The position numbers and the translations under genes are program-made. 38,802 nucleotides of DNA. Source: Bacillota bacterium (lineage in GTDB: Bacteria; Bacillota; Clostridia; Acetivibrionales; DSM-1351). The stretch spans positions 1 through 38,802 of the forward strand of contig JAEZIU010000013.1 in the NCBI GenBank assembly GCA_023436485.1, read 5' to 3'. Below, in pieces: positions 14,219 through 22,461 of the stretch. How positions within the stretch are numbered: position 1 is the stretch's first letter; every line of letters begins with the position of its first letter. The notes beneath the pieces are model-generated. The model did no database searches. It had not been told where the DNA came from and saw only the letters and a program-made list of their open reading frames with translations.

Positions 14219-14240
14219 TAATTGAATAGTGCGGTAGTTA
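14219..14240. repeat. Left copy of an inverted repeat flanking the pentapeptide gene
   Basis: The reverse complement reads TAACTACCGCAC-T-ATTCAATTA and matches 15471-15493, which reads TAAC-AC-TACCGCAC-ATTCAATTA. The two copies differ only by small indels. They face each other across the pentapeptide gene. The right copy forms the 5' arm of a terminator. The arrangement suggests a unit that was inserted as a cassette. Confidence 0.55.
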
Positions 14241-14311
14241 CTTTTAAGCTGTTTAATCAATTTGTATATTATGTTACAATTATCATAACTAAATAGGTAT
14301 TGGAGGATTTT

Positions 14312-15445
14312 ATGGCTAACGAAAACCAAGTCCATATTCTACAACGAGGATTTAGAATATGGAATAAGTGGAGAGCTGAAAATATACATGAAGAAATAGA
14401 TCTCCAAGGCGTAATACTTAATAAGGCTAAGTTGAGTAGAGTTTACCTGATAGGGGCGAACCTAAGCAATGCATCTCTTGTTGGTGCAGACCTTTCTGGA
14501 GCAGATTTGAGTGACGCAGACCTACATGAAATAGACCTTTCTCATGCTAATCTCCTTATCGCTGACCTAAGTGGAGCTGACCTTAGGGGTGCTATTCTTA
14601 AGGGGGCAAACCTTAGAGAAGTTAATTTTAGTGGTGCTGATCTAAGCGGAGCTGACCTAACAGGGGCTAATCTTACTGGTGTAAACCTAAGAGAAACGAA
14701 CCTAAGTGGAGCCAATCTTAAAGGAGCAGATTTGTCTTATAGTAGTCTCATCCAATCAGTTTTGGAGAGTACAAATTTAAGTGATTGTAGAATTTATGGT
14801 TCTGCAGTCTGGGATGTAATGATAGGAAATGATGTAATAAGTGAGAATTTGATCATTACACAACAACATGAGCCAAAAATAACAGTTGATAATTTGGAAG
14901 TAGCTCAGTTTATTTATCTGATTTTAAACAATAACAAGTTAAGAAACGTTATAGATACCGTAACTTCAAAGGTAGTTTTGATTTTGGGAAGGTTTAAGAA
15001 AGAACGGAAAGAAGTTCTTGATGCGATAAGAGAAAAATTAAGGTCAAAAAACTATTTACCAGTTATGTTCGATTTTGATGAATCTCAAAATAGAGATGTA
15101 AAAGAAACAGTATTGCTTTTAGCTAATCTTGCTAAATTTATTGTGGCTGATCTATCTGATCCAAGTAGTATTCCTTTAGAGTTAGGAACAGTTATTCCTT
15201 CATTGCCATCAGTACCCGTGGTATCAATAATTGATAAGCGATATTTATATAAGAATAATAAAGTATTTAGTATGTTTAATGATTTAATGCATTATGATTG
15301 GGTAACACAAATTCAAGTTTATGAAAACTGTGATGAATTATTATCCAATATTGATATAAAAATAATTACTCCAGCTGAGAAAAAGCTTTCTGAAATTAAA
15401 AACAAGGAATACCAGAGAAAATCAAAAGGAATATTTTCGTATTAA
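14312..15445 (+). CDS. Pentapeptide-repeat protein with TIR-like C-terminal domain, candidate defence moron
   Basis: The 377-residue protein starts at ATG behind GGAGG. Residues about 30-165 are near-perfect pentapeptide repeats (A-D/N-L-S-G type, such as ADLSGADLSDADL) that should form a right-handed quadrilateral beta-helix. A helical bridge (about 175-215) leads to an alpha/beta domain (about 218-350): VVLILGRFKKERKEVLDAIREKL, PVMFDFDESQNRDVKETV, KFIVADLSDPSSIPLELG and PVVSII. This resembles the TIR-like/nucleotide-binding domain joined to pentapeptides in cyanobacteria. Glu290 (PLELG) sits where a TIR NADase glutamate could lie. The gene has its own terminator and flanking inverted repeats, so it is probably cargo expressed in the lysogen. 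Confidence 0.8.
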   Translation: MANENQVHILQRGFRIWNKWRAENIHEEIDLQGVILNKAKLSRVYLIGANLSNASLVGADLSGADLSDADLHEIDLSHANLLIADLSGADLRGAILKGANLREVNFSGADLSGADLTGANLTGVNLRETNLSGANLKGADLSYSSLIQSVLESTNLSDCRIYGSAVWDVMIGNDVISENLIITQQHEPKITVDNLEVAQFIYLILNNNKLRNVIDTVTSKVVLILGRFKKERKEVLDAIREKLRSKNYLPVMFDFDESQNRDVKETVLLLANLAKFIVADLSDPSSIPLELGTVIPSLPSVPVVSIIDKRYLYKNNKVFSMFNDLMHYDWVTQIQVYENCDELLSNIDIKIITPAEKKLSEIKNKEYQRKSKGIFSY

Positions 15446-15478
15446 TAGATAGAATCAATTTGATTTTAATTAACACTA

Positions 15479-15511
15479 CCGCACATTCAATTAACTGAAT
15501 TGCGGTTTTTT
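15479..15511 (+). terminator. Rho-independent terminator after the pentapeptide gene
   Basis: CCGCA-C-ATTCA pairs with TGAAT-TGCGG around ATTAAC with one bulged C, and six Ts follow. Its 5' arm is the right copy of the inverted repeat that flanks the gene. Confidence 0.8.
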
Positions 15512-15563
15512 CATGCCCGCATTCGGACGCAAAATGAATATAACACGAAAGAAGGAGATGCCT

Positions 15564-15998
15564 GTGGACAAACAAGAACTTAGCGAAATTGTTAAGCTGA
15601 GGAAAGAAGTAAAACGGTTGTGGGACAAGCTTGTTGAACTGCAGTATGGTGATGGAGACAACGAAACAATAGTATCTGACAAAGTTAGAGGCAGTATGGC
15701 ACAATTCCCGTATTCAGCAAGGTCATTTAATTTAATAGGCCGTGAGCAAATGTCTGAAGAATGTATCAAAAAACGGGACGAAATAAGCAAAAAGATAAGC
15801 AACGACTATTACAAATTAAACTGCAAAATAAACGATGCAATTGATTACATAAACTCCATTAATGATAGTGAGCTAAGGACAATTTTAAATTATAGATATA
15901 TAGATGGATTGACAGAAGAACAAACAGCGGAAGTTATGTACACTAGCAGGAGCACCGTCCAGAGAAAAATAAAAGACTGGGCAAAAACTAAAGACTAG
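15564..15998 (+). CDS. Sigma-70 region 4-like phage transcription regulator
   Basis: The 144-residue protein has a long helical N-terminus (LSEIVKLRKEVKRLWDKLVELQ) and a C-terminal helix-turn-helix resembling sigma region 4: LRTILNYRYIDGLTEEQTAEVMYTSRSTVQRKIKDWAK. Proteins of this build (DUF1492, ArpU/RinA-like) activate late operons in Gram-positive phages. The start is taken as GTG at 15564, 6 nt after AAGGAG; the ATG at 15558 abuts that site and a further ATG at 15513 lies in the preceding terminator region. Its place just before the packaging genes fits a late activator. Confidence 0.8.
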   Translation: MDKQELSEIVKLRKEVKRLWDKLVELQYGDGDNETIVSDKVRGSMAQFPYSARSFNLIGREQMSEECIKKRDEISKKISNDYYKLNCKINDAIDYINSINDSELRTILNYRYIDGLTEEQTAEVMYTSRSTVQRKIKDWAKTKD

Positions 15999-16093
15999 GC
16001 AAAGTTTACATTGGTGCTGAATGAAGCTTTATAAAGTTATATGATAATAGTATCAAAAACTACATATTCAAGGGATTACAAAAGACAAAGTTA

Positions 16094-16120
16094 GGAGAGT
16101 TGAAATATACTCTCCTTTTT
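16094..16120 (+). terminator. Rho-independent terminator
   Basis: GGAGAG pairs with CTCTCC across a 10-nt AT-rich loop and is followed by five Ts. It lies in the 15999-16182 gap, which holds no gene. Confidence 0.65.
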
Positions 16121-16182
16121 GCTGCTGATTGCAGGAATTACCTTTTCTATGGAGAATTTGGAAGTAGAAAGGGGGCGAGCTG

Positions 16183-16479
16183 ATGATAAAATCACATAGT
16201 GAACTGCTTAAAGAGGCATATAATTTGTTGGTAAAGGAAATCGAAGACAAGATTAACGATTGCGAGAGAGAAATTAATAACATCAATATTGAAAGATTGA
16301 AATTATTGATTCATAACGAGACAAAACCAAATCCCGATCCAGAAAAAGATGAAGCAGAATATAGTGAAAAGCGTGATGAAGTCTACAAAAGAGAAGTCGA
16401 AATAAAAAAACAAATATTTAATCTAAAAAAGCAATTAGAAACATTAACTTTGAATAGTTATTCTTACATAGGTATCTGA
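16183..16479 (+). CDS. Coiled-coil phage protein of unknown function
   Basis: The 98-residue product is almost entirely charged helix (KEIEDKINDCEREINNINIERLKLL, then EVEIKKQIFNLKKQLETLTL), with a short break at KPNPDPEKDE, and probably forms an antiparallel coiled coil. The ATG follows AAAGGGGGCGAG. It lies between the late regulator and the second recombinase, with terminators on both sides. No family is recognised. Confidence 0.65.
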   Translation: MIKSHSELLKEAYNLLVKEIEDKINDCEREINNINIERLKLLIHNETKPNPDPEKDEAEYSEKRDEVYKREVEIKKQIFNLKKQLETLTLNSYSYIGI

Positions 16480-16525
16480 ATAATGACTTCTTAAAAAACA
16501 AAATAAAGGTTGCCCGATAAGAGTA

Positions 16526-16566
16526 AAAGGTCTGTGTCACTCCGAATGATGCAGGCCTTTCTTTAT
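16526..16566 (+). terminator. Rho-independent terminator
   Basis: AAAGGTCTG pairs with CAGGCCTTT over 9 bp with one G-U, and CTTTATG follows. It separates the coiled-coil gene from the recombinase. The remaining gap up to 16697 shows no gene. Confidence 0.7.
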
Positions 16567-16697
16567 GCAATCTGATAGGAAGATTGTTGTTTTTTATTTT
16601 ATTTAAAATGAGGGTACATTCCGGGAGGGAAAATGGTTTTGTATGTTTCCTTATTGTGCAAAGAGAGTAATCTTGAGAAATAAGAAGGTGATTGAGC

Positions 16698-17249
16698 ATG
16701 AATTATGTAGAGCCAATTAGGGACCCACACATCATTAAATTAATAGCAAATGATTTAAAAGGCAGGAATACACGGGATTATCTAATTTTTATGTGTGGCA
16801 TATACATGGGAAGACGTATCACCGATATTTTAAAACTTCAGGTAAAAGATATACGAAGTAAAGAATTTATTAATATTCGTGAGAATAAAACCGGTAAGCA
16901 GATAATTTTACCAATCAGTAAACAAATAAAAGAACCATTGAACGAATATATAAAAGACTTGCAGCCCGATGATTATATATTCAGGTCAACACAAAAAAAA
17001 TATAAGCCGATTGATAGAACTACTTACTATAAAATAATCAGAGAAGTGGCAATAAAATATGGAGTCGAAAATATAGGATGCCATTCAATGCGAAAGACAT
17101 TCGGATATTTTTATTATAAAAGTAGCAATGGTGATGTCGTTACATTGATGGAGATATTTGGTCATTCACATCCGTCTGTTACATTAAGATATATAGGAAT
17201 TAACCAGGACAATATTAATGAATCTCTTAAAAACTTTAAGATTTTTTAG
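16698..17249 (+). CDS. Second, minimal tyrosine recombinase
   Basis: The 183-residue protein is only the catalytic domain of a tyrosine recombinase, with no arm-binding or SAM-like core domain. All active-site residues are present: Arg40 (YMGRRITDIL), a lysine in NKTGKQ, His129-x-x-Arg132 (CHSMRKTFG), His156 (FGHSHPS) and Tyr165 (LRYIG). ATG at 16698 follows GAAGGTG by 7 nt. It is distant from attL and separate from int, so integration is not its obvious job. Roles to consider are multimer resolution of a circular form or inversion of a segment. Three degenerate repeats follow directly. Confidence 0.85.
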   Translation: MNYVEPIRDPHIIKLIANDLKGRNTRDYLIFMCGIYMGRRITDILKLQVKDIRSKEFINIRENKTGKQIILPISKQIKEPLNEYIKDLQPDDYIFRSTQKKYKPIDRTTYYKIIREVAIKYGVENIGCHSMRKTFGYFYYKSSNGDVVTLMEIFGHSHPSVTLRYIGINQDNINESLKNFKIF

Positions 17250-17274
17250 CTATTATTCAACATAACAGAAAAAT

Positions 17275-17411
17275 GTGGAATTGTCAAAATTGAGATATCT
17301 TCAAATACCTAGAATCAAGCATGTTTGAGAATCGTTTTTTTGGTTACACAAAATTTTAAGATATGTTGAATTGTCAAATGTAGAGGTGTTTATGTCAAAA
17401 GTTGAGGGGTG
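17275..17411. repeat. Three degenerate direct repeats after the minimal recombinase gene
   Basis: Copies start near 17275, 17365 and 17388 and share GT-x-GAATTGTCAAA followed by a GAG-rich end (for example GAATTGTCAAAATTGAG and GAATTGTCAAATGTAGAG; the third reads TATGTCAAAAGTTGAGG). Spacing is about 90 and 23 bp. They occupy the otherwise gene-free 17250-17547 gap and are candidate binding sites for the recombinase or for a regulator. Confidence 0.45.
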
Positions 17412-17547
17412 AAATCAACGGTTTTGAACAAAAGGTAACATTTGAAATCTTGAAACCCTATTAAAATTGGGATTTGTTTACAAAGTTAATGTTAATAATT
17501 GAAGGACTTTTTACCTTTTTGTTGAAAATTATTAAGAGGTGATTAAT

Positions 17548-18243
17548 TTGAGCATTAAAAAACATTACGATTCAGTAAAAATAAGATCACAACAAAGCTT
17601 GAAATTTTTAAAAAAACTATTAATACATACTTTTAAAGATTTGTTAATATTAAATCTAATTCTTTTTGGATTAATAGTTTTATGTATTGTTATATTAAAC
17701 GAATCGGATTCAGGAAACTATATAGCTGAAATTCTTGGTATGATAATTACAATTAACATCATTGATTTTTTAAATGATCAAAGAATACAAAAACAAGAAA
17801 AAAGCAAATACGATTTTAAAGCAATTACTCTTTTTGTATTTAGCCACAGTATTAACAAGTTTATTACGGGATTTTTAGGTGTTGAAAACATTAACAATTT
17901 AAATAATAATCAGATTTCTATAATTTTAAATAGTAACAATTTCTGGGAGTCTGAAGTATCAATAGAATGGAAATTAGGCTGCCTTAAAAACAATAGAAGA
18001 GATATCTGGAAATTTATTGTTAAATATTTAGGTAATGAATTAAATAAATTTTATGTTAGGTTTAGTAACTATATTGACGGCGATCTACTTCCAATTCTTC
18101 TTAACATAGAATTAGCAACTGAAGATGACGTTCTGGAATATATTTATAAAGGGAGTAAAGAGTTACATGTTTTTAATTCGATAATAATTCTTATTGAGAG
18201 TAACAAACAACTGAGTAAGTATGTTGATACAGTCATGCAATGA
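17548..18243 (+). CDS. AT-rich inner-membrane protein, candidate moron
   Basis: The product has about 231 residues. A basic N-terminus (KKHYDSVKIRSQQSLKFLKK) precedes two hydrophobic segments (LLILNLILFGLIVLCIVIL and IAEILGMIITINIIDFL), after which comes a cytoplasmic helical domain of about 165 residues rich in Asn, Ile and Lys. TTG at 17548 follows AGAGGTG. Base composition is clearly more AT-rich than the flanking packaging genes, which is typical of acquired genes. No family is recognised. Phage genes with this layout sometimes act in superinfection exclusion or abortive infection, which is only a suggestion. Confidence 0.65.
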   Translation: MSIKKHYDSVKIRSQQSLKFLKKLLIHTFKDLLILNLILFGLIVLCIVILNESDSGNYIAEILGMIITINIIDFLNDQRIQKQEKSKYDFKAITLFVFSHSINKFITGFLGVENINNLNNNQISIILNSNNFWESEVSIEWKLGCLKNNRRDIWKFIVKYLGNELNKFYVRFSNYIDGDLLPILLNIELATEDDVLEYIYKGSKELHVFNSIIILIESNKQLSKYVDTVMQ

Positions 18244-18261
18244 GACTATTCATAGGTAAAT

Positions 18262-18317
18262 GGGTCCTTCCCCAAGAGTGGGGGATGTGCGGGTCTAGCG
18301 AATCCCGAGAATTCGCT
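18262..18317. other. Candidate cos/packaging site upstream of the small terminase gene
   Basis: This GC-rich island lies in AT-rich sequence just before the terminase genes. It contains CCCC-AAGAGT-GGGG (18270-18283) and a perfect 7-bp stem AGCGAAT/ATTCGCT (18297-18317). In lambda-type phages with a GpA-family terminase, cos lies at this position. No cut site can be assigned by eye. The hairpins lack a T run, so a terminator is less likely. Confidence 0.5.
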
Positions 18318-18358
18318 CAGTATAAAAAATTTTTAGGGGGTAACAAGTATCAGGAACC

Positions 18359-18904
18359 ATGGATAAATTGAATGATTCATACAAGGAAATTGATGGTCAA
18401 GTTTGTGTTTGTACCCAAGAACTTTGCGAAAAATTAGGAATAGCCAGAAAAACTTTAACTGAGTGGGAAGGAAAAGGATGTCCCAAATCTGCACGTGGAT
18501 GGTGGCCTATATGGGAACTACTCAAATGGAGAGGATTAATAGGAAATGGGGTCAAGGATGAAGAGGATGTTGCAGGAATGTCAATTGCGACAAAAAAACT
18601 TAAATATGAAATGGACCTCAAAAGAGAGCAGGCAGAAAAAGCAGAGTTTGCCAATGCAGTTATTAGGGGCGAATATATAAGCAAGGAAAGTGTAACCGCT
18701 GAATTACAGCGGTTTTTTGTTATCCTTAAAAGATCAATGTTTGGCTATAGCAGAAAAATAGCCAATGAATTATCCGGTATTGTTGATTCGATAACTGCAA
18801 GAAAAATTGAAAAAATGATTACGGAGTTGACAGTAGATGCACTTGAACAACTATCAATTGATGGAGTATACACGGCGACAAAGAAAAAGAAAGAAAAAAT
18901 ATGA
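18359..18904 (+). CDS. terS: Terminase small subunit (Nu1-like)
   Basis: The 181-residue protein starts with a winged helix-turn-helix (CTQELCEKLGIARKTLTEWEGKGCPKSARGWWPIWELLKW, about 18-58) typical of Nu1/DUF1441-type small terminases, followed by a long helical oligomerisation and C-terminal region. It recognises the packaging site and hands DNA to the large subunit. The ATG has only a modest AGGA upstream. The C-terminus overlaps the large-subunit frame. A perfect terminator-like hairpin lies within its coding sequence at 18694-18718. Confidence 0.88.
   Translation: MDKLNDSYKEIDGQVCVCTQELCEKLGIARKTLTEWEGKGCPKSARGWWPIWELLKWRGLIGNGVKDEEDVAGMSIATKKLKYEMDLKREQAEKAEFANAVIRGEYISKESVTAELQRFFVILKRSMFGYSRKIANELSGIVDSITARKIEKMITELTVDALEQLSIDGVYTATKKKKEKI
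18694..18718 (+). terminator. Intragenic terminator-like hairpin inside the small terminase gene
   Basis: AACCGCTG pairs perfectly with CAGCGGTT around AATTA and is followed by T6 in total, a textbook intrinsic terminator shape within coding sequence (codons for TAELQRFF). It might attenuate read-through into the late operon unless an antiterminator or coupled translation prevents folding. Confidence 0.5.
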
Positions 18905-20717
18905 GTGGTCTGATTGGCTGGAAAAAGCGTTAAAAATACTGAAGCCTCCAGAAAGATTAACTGTATCACAGTGGGCTGATAGATATAGGGTTTTAGATTC
19001 AAAGACTTCAGCTGAACCGGGTAAATGGGAAACTTCAAATACTCAGTATTTACAAGGAGTTATGGATGCAGTCAACAACCCAGACATCGAAGAAATAATA
19101 TTTGTTAAGCCCACACAGGTTGGAGGAACTGAAGCACTTAATAACATAATTGGGTATATTATAGCTCAGGACCCAAGCCCAACATTAATTGTTTATCCAA
19201 CACTTGATCTTGCAGAGTATACAAGTAAAAACAGATTACAGCCTATGATTGCACTTTCTCCTGAAATTAAAAACAGATACCAAGAGCAAAATAGCAAAAT
19301 GTTAGAATTACAGTTCGAAGGTATGTATGTTGTATTGTCAGGCGCTAATAGTCCTGCTTCTCTTGCATCAAGACCGATAAGGTATTTGCTAATGGATGAA
19401 GTAGACAAGTTCCCTCCTAGTGCTGGAAAAGAGGCAGACCCTCGAAGTCTTGCAAAAGAACGTACTAAAACATTTGCACATAACAAGAAAATATTTCAGA
19501 CGTCCACACCTACAAAAAAGACGGGACCGATATGGCAGGAATGGGAAGAGGCAGACAGTCAGCTAAAATACTATGTACCTTGTCCATTCTGTGGACATTA
19601 CCAAACTTTCAGATTTAAGCAGATAAAATGGGAAAAGTCATCATCCCCAGAAGATGCTGCTGCTTCCGCATACTATGAGTGTGAGAAATGTAAGGAAATG
19701 ATTACGGATGCACATAAACTTTCAATGGTAAGAGCCGGGGAATGGAGAACTGAAAAAAGTAATGGTACTAAGAAAACAGCATTTCACTTAAATGCAATTT
19801 ATTCAAAATGGGTAAGATTTGGAGATGTCGTATATAATTTTCTGAAATCTAAGGACATTCCTGAAAAACTTATGAACTTTGTTAACTCATGGTTGGCTGA
19901 GCCGTGGGAAAATACAGAAGTAAAAATGAATTCTGATATAGTTTTAAAAAGACAGTCTGGAGTTCCTGAAAATGAAGTTCCACTAGGGACCATATTACTT
20001 ACCGGTGGAGTTGATGTTCAAAAGGACTATTTCTATTTTACTATCCGTGCATGGGGTGAGAGACTTACAAGTTGGAATATTGCACATGGTAGGGCAGATA
20101 CATGGGATGATATTGAAACAATCATGAATTCAGTTTTTTATGATTCGAACGAAAATACATACCAAGTAAACTTATGTGCTGTTGATTCCGGTGCAAGAAC
20201 TGATGAAGTATATGAATTCTGTGCAATTAATCAGGAGTGGGCGGTGCCTGTAAAAGGTTCATCAACACCATTGATTTCAAGATATAAAATAAGCACGATT
20301 GATAAAACAGACAGCAAGGCATATGGACTTAGACTCTTTATAGTTGATGGTGGACAGTATAAAGATATGATTGCTGGAAGATTGAAAAGGGAAAATGGAT
20401 ATGGAAGCTGGATGGTCTATGAAGGATGCGACCTTGAATATGCTGAACAGATTTGTTCAGAGGAAAAGACTATTGAGAAAAAAGGCGGCAGAGATGTGGA
20501 AGTCTGGAGACCAAAAGGCTCACATGCTGCTAATCATTACCTTGACTGTGAAGTTTATGCGGCATGTGCCGCTGACTTACTGCATATAAGATACCTTCAG
20601 GGACAGGAGCAAGAAGAAAATACACAACAAACAAAATCAAACCCATCGGAAGATACCGGTGGGTTTATTAAATCTAATAGCAATTGGATTAATCAGAAAG
20701 GTGGATGGTTGAAGTGA
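18837..20717 (+). CDS. terL: Terminase large subunit, lambda GpA type
   Basis: The protein has up to 626 residues, the usual GpA length. A conserved N-terminal LTVSQWADRYRVL leads into the packaging ATPase with deviant Walker A KPTQVGGT (about 91-98) and Walker B YLLMDEVDKFP. A zinc ribbon (CPFC...CEKC, about 248-285) precedes the C-terminal RNase H-like nuclease with acidic residues in GGVDVQKDYFYF and CAVDSGARTDEV. It powers DNA entry into the prohead and cuts at the packaging site. No clear ribosome binding site marks the start; ATG at 18837 or 18861, both inside terS, implies translational coupling. Confidence 0.95.
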   Translation: MHLNNYQLMEYTRRQRKRKKKYEWSDWLEKALKILKPPERLTVSQWADRYRVLDSKTSAEPGKWETSNTQYLQGVMDAVNNPDIEEIIFVKPTQVGGTEALNNIIGYIIAQDPSPTLIVYPTLDLAEYTSKNRLQPMIALSPEIKNRYQEQNSKMLELQFEGMYVVLSGANSPASLASRPIRYLLMDEVDKFPPSAGKEADPRSLAKERTKTFAHNKKIFQTSTPTKKTGPIWQEWEEADSQLKYYVPCPFCGHYQTFRFKQIKWEKSSSPEDAAASAYYECEKCKEMITDAHKLSMVRAGEWRTEKSNGTKKTAFHLNAIYSKWVRFGDVVYNFLKSKDIPEKLMNFVNSWLAEPWENTEVKMNSDIVLKRQSGVPENEVPLGTILLTGGVDVQKDYFYFTIRAWGERLTSWNIAHGRADTWDDIETIMNSVFYDSNENTYQVNLCAVDSGARTDEVYEFCAINQEWAVPVKGSSTPLISRYKISTIDKTDSKAYGLRLFIVDGGQYKDMIAGRLKRENGYGSWMVYEGCDLEYAEQICSEEKTIEKKGGRDVEVWRPKGSHAANHYLDCEVYAACAADLLHIRYLQGQEQEENTQQTKSNPSEDTGGFIKSNSNWINQKGGWLK

Positions 20718-20914
20718 CAAACAGTGAACAGTTAGACCAGATAAACAAAGCGATTTCGGCAATTGAAAACGGTGCACAGGAATACAATATTGGCTCAAAA
20801 CATATTAAGAGGGCGGATCTAAACGTACTATATCAGGAAAGGCGAAGGATTCAACAACAGATAGATAATGAAAACGGATATGGTACTTTTGTTGCAGCAT
20901 TTGACCGCAGATAA
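20714..20914 (+). CDS. Head-to-tail joining protein, gpW-like
   Basis: The product has about 66 residues, matching lambda gpW (68). It is helical with a central polar strand pair: LDQINKAISAIENGAQEYNIGSKHIKRADLNVLYQERRRIQQQI. Its location between the large terminase and portal is exactly that of lambda W. I prefer GTG at 20714, which overlaps the terminase stop as GTGA with AGGTGG 9 nt upstream; ATG at 20705 touches that site. gpW monomers plug the portal after packaging. Confidence 0.85.
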   Translation: MTNSEQLDQINKAISAIENGAQEYNIGSKHIKRADLNVLYQERRRIQQQIDNENGYGTFVAAFDRR

Positions 20915-20943
20915 GCAGACTAATTTTGAAGGGAGGTGAAATT

Positions 20944-22461
20944 TTGAATTTTGTAGATAAAGCAATAGCTGTGGTAAGTCCTTCGTGGGCATATAAAAGG
21001 GGAGAATGGCGGGCGGCTCTCAATAAAAGATTTTATGATTCTGGAAGTTCTGACAGACTGAATCAGGGGTGGACAGCAGTAAATGCCATGGCTGAACAAA
21101 CAGACCAGGCAAGCAGAGATATAATTCGTGCAAGAGCGAGGGATTTAGAACGGAATTCTGATATATCAGAAAGCATAACTGGTTCCTTTGAACGTAATGT
21201 TATAGGAACTGGTATGAAGGTACAGGCCAAGATACTAAACTCTGACGGTAGTGACAATGAAGAACTAAATACTCAAATAGAAGAACTATGGAAAGAATGG
21301 TGCAAGGCAAGAAATTGTGACGTAACAGGGACACAAACATTCCCCGAAATGCAGCAGATGTCAATCAGAAGACTTATTGTAGACGGTGGTGTGGTTTTTA
21401 TTAAGGCATATACCTCTGATGGAATTGTACCTTTTAGTTTGCAGGCTAGAGAAATTGATGAACTTGATACATCAATGATGTCTTTGCCGGGGTCTAATGT
21501 AGGTAATAGAATTGTAAGCGGTATAGAAATGAACAGTTATAATAAGCCGGTTGCATATTGGTTTAAAAAATATACACCTGAAGGTTACTGGAATGGACAA
21601 ACTGAAAGAATAGATGCTAAAAATGTTATATTTGCATGGCGAAAAACAAGACCTTCTCAGATTAGGGAAATATCCTCTATGTCAAAAACGATACCACGGG
21701 TAAGGGATATAAATGAGTTTGTGGAGGCAGTATCCGTAAAAGAACGTATTTTGGCTTGTCTATCAGTATTTATAACAAAACAGACACCAAGCGGTGGGGT
21801 CGGGAGGGGTGTACTTAGAAATGGAGATACTGATGCAAAAAGCGGCTACAGAACAAAATCTATATCACCGGGAATGATTCAGGAATTACAACCCGGTGAG
21901 TCTGTATCAGCAGTAAATCCATCTGGACAATCCAGTAATGCAAAAGATTTCATTTCAACACAGCAGAGGCTTGCCGGTTCTGGACAGGGATTGTCTTATG
22001 AAGCAGTCTCTAGAGATATGTCTCAGGTAAATTATAGTAGTGCAAGACAGGGTATGCTTGAAGACCAGCGTTCTTATTCGATGTGGCAACAGTTTATTAT
22101 TGATCATATATGCGATGAGGTTTATACAGAATTTTTAATCTCAGCCGTATTATGCGGACAGTTAAACATACTTGATTTCTGGAAAAATAAAAAGAAGTAT
22201 TTACGTCATGAATGGGTAACACCGGGATGGAGTTGGATTGATCCATTAAAAGAAGTAAAAGCAAATCAGACTGCTATTGATACAGGGCAAGATACGCTTG
22301 CAAGAGTATGTGCGGAGAGGGGGCAGGATTGGAGAGATGTATTAAAACAAAGGGCTGCTGAAGAAGAATATGCTAAAAAAATTGGATTGAATTTGGGAGG
22401 TGGTAAAATTGCCAATGGGAAACAAACCGACACCGGGACAGCAAATGAAGAGAACAGTTGA
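20944..22461 (+). CDS. Portal protein, lambda B family
   Basis: The 505-residue protein belongs to the lambda gpB portal family. Recognisable segments are WRAALNKRFYDSGSSDRLNQGW, RARDLERNSDISESITGSFERNVIGTGMKVQAK, the adenylate-independent core around FSLQAREIDELDTS, and a late LSYEAVSRDMSQVNYSSARQGMLEDQRSY. Twelve copies form the ring at the capsid vertex through which DNA passes. TTG at 20944 is 7 nt from GGGAGGTG. The 3' end overlaps the next gene by about 50 nt. Confidence 0.93.
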   Translation: MNFVDKAIAVVSPSWAYKRGEWRAALNKRFYDSGSSDRLNQGWTAVNAMAEQTDQASRDIIRARARDLERNSDISESITGSFERNVIGTGMKVQAKILNSDGSDNEELNTQIEELWKEWCKARNCDVTGTQTFPEMQQMSIRRLIVDGGVVFIKAYTSDGIVPFSLQAREIDELDTSMMSLPGSNVGNRIVSGIEMNSYNKPVAYWFKKYTPEGYWNGQTERIDAKNVIFAWRKTRPSQIREISSMSKTIPRVRDINEFVEAVSVKERILACLSVFITKQTPSGGVGRGVLRNGDTDAKSGYRTKSISPGMIQELQPGESVSAVNPSGQSSNAKDFISTQQRLAGSGQGLSYEAVSRDMSQVNYSSARQGMLEDQRSYSMWQQFIIDHICDEVYTEFLISAVLCGQLNILDFWKNKKKYLRHEWVTPGWSWIDPLKEVKANQTAIDTGQDTLARVCAERGQDWRDVLKQRAAEEEYAKKIGLNLGGGKIANGKQTDTGTANEENS

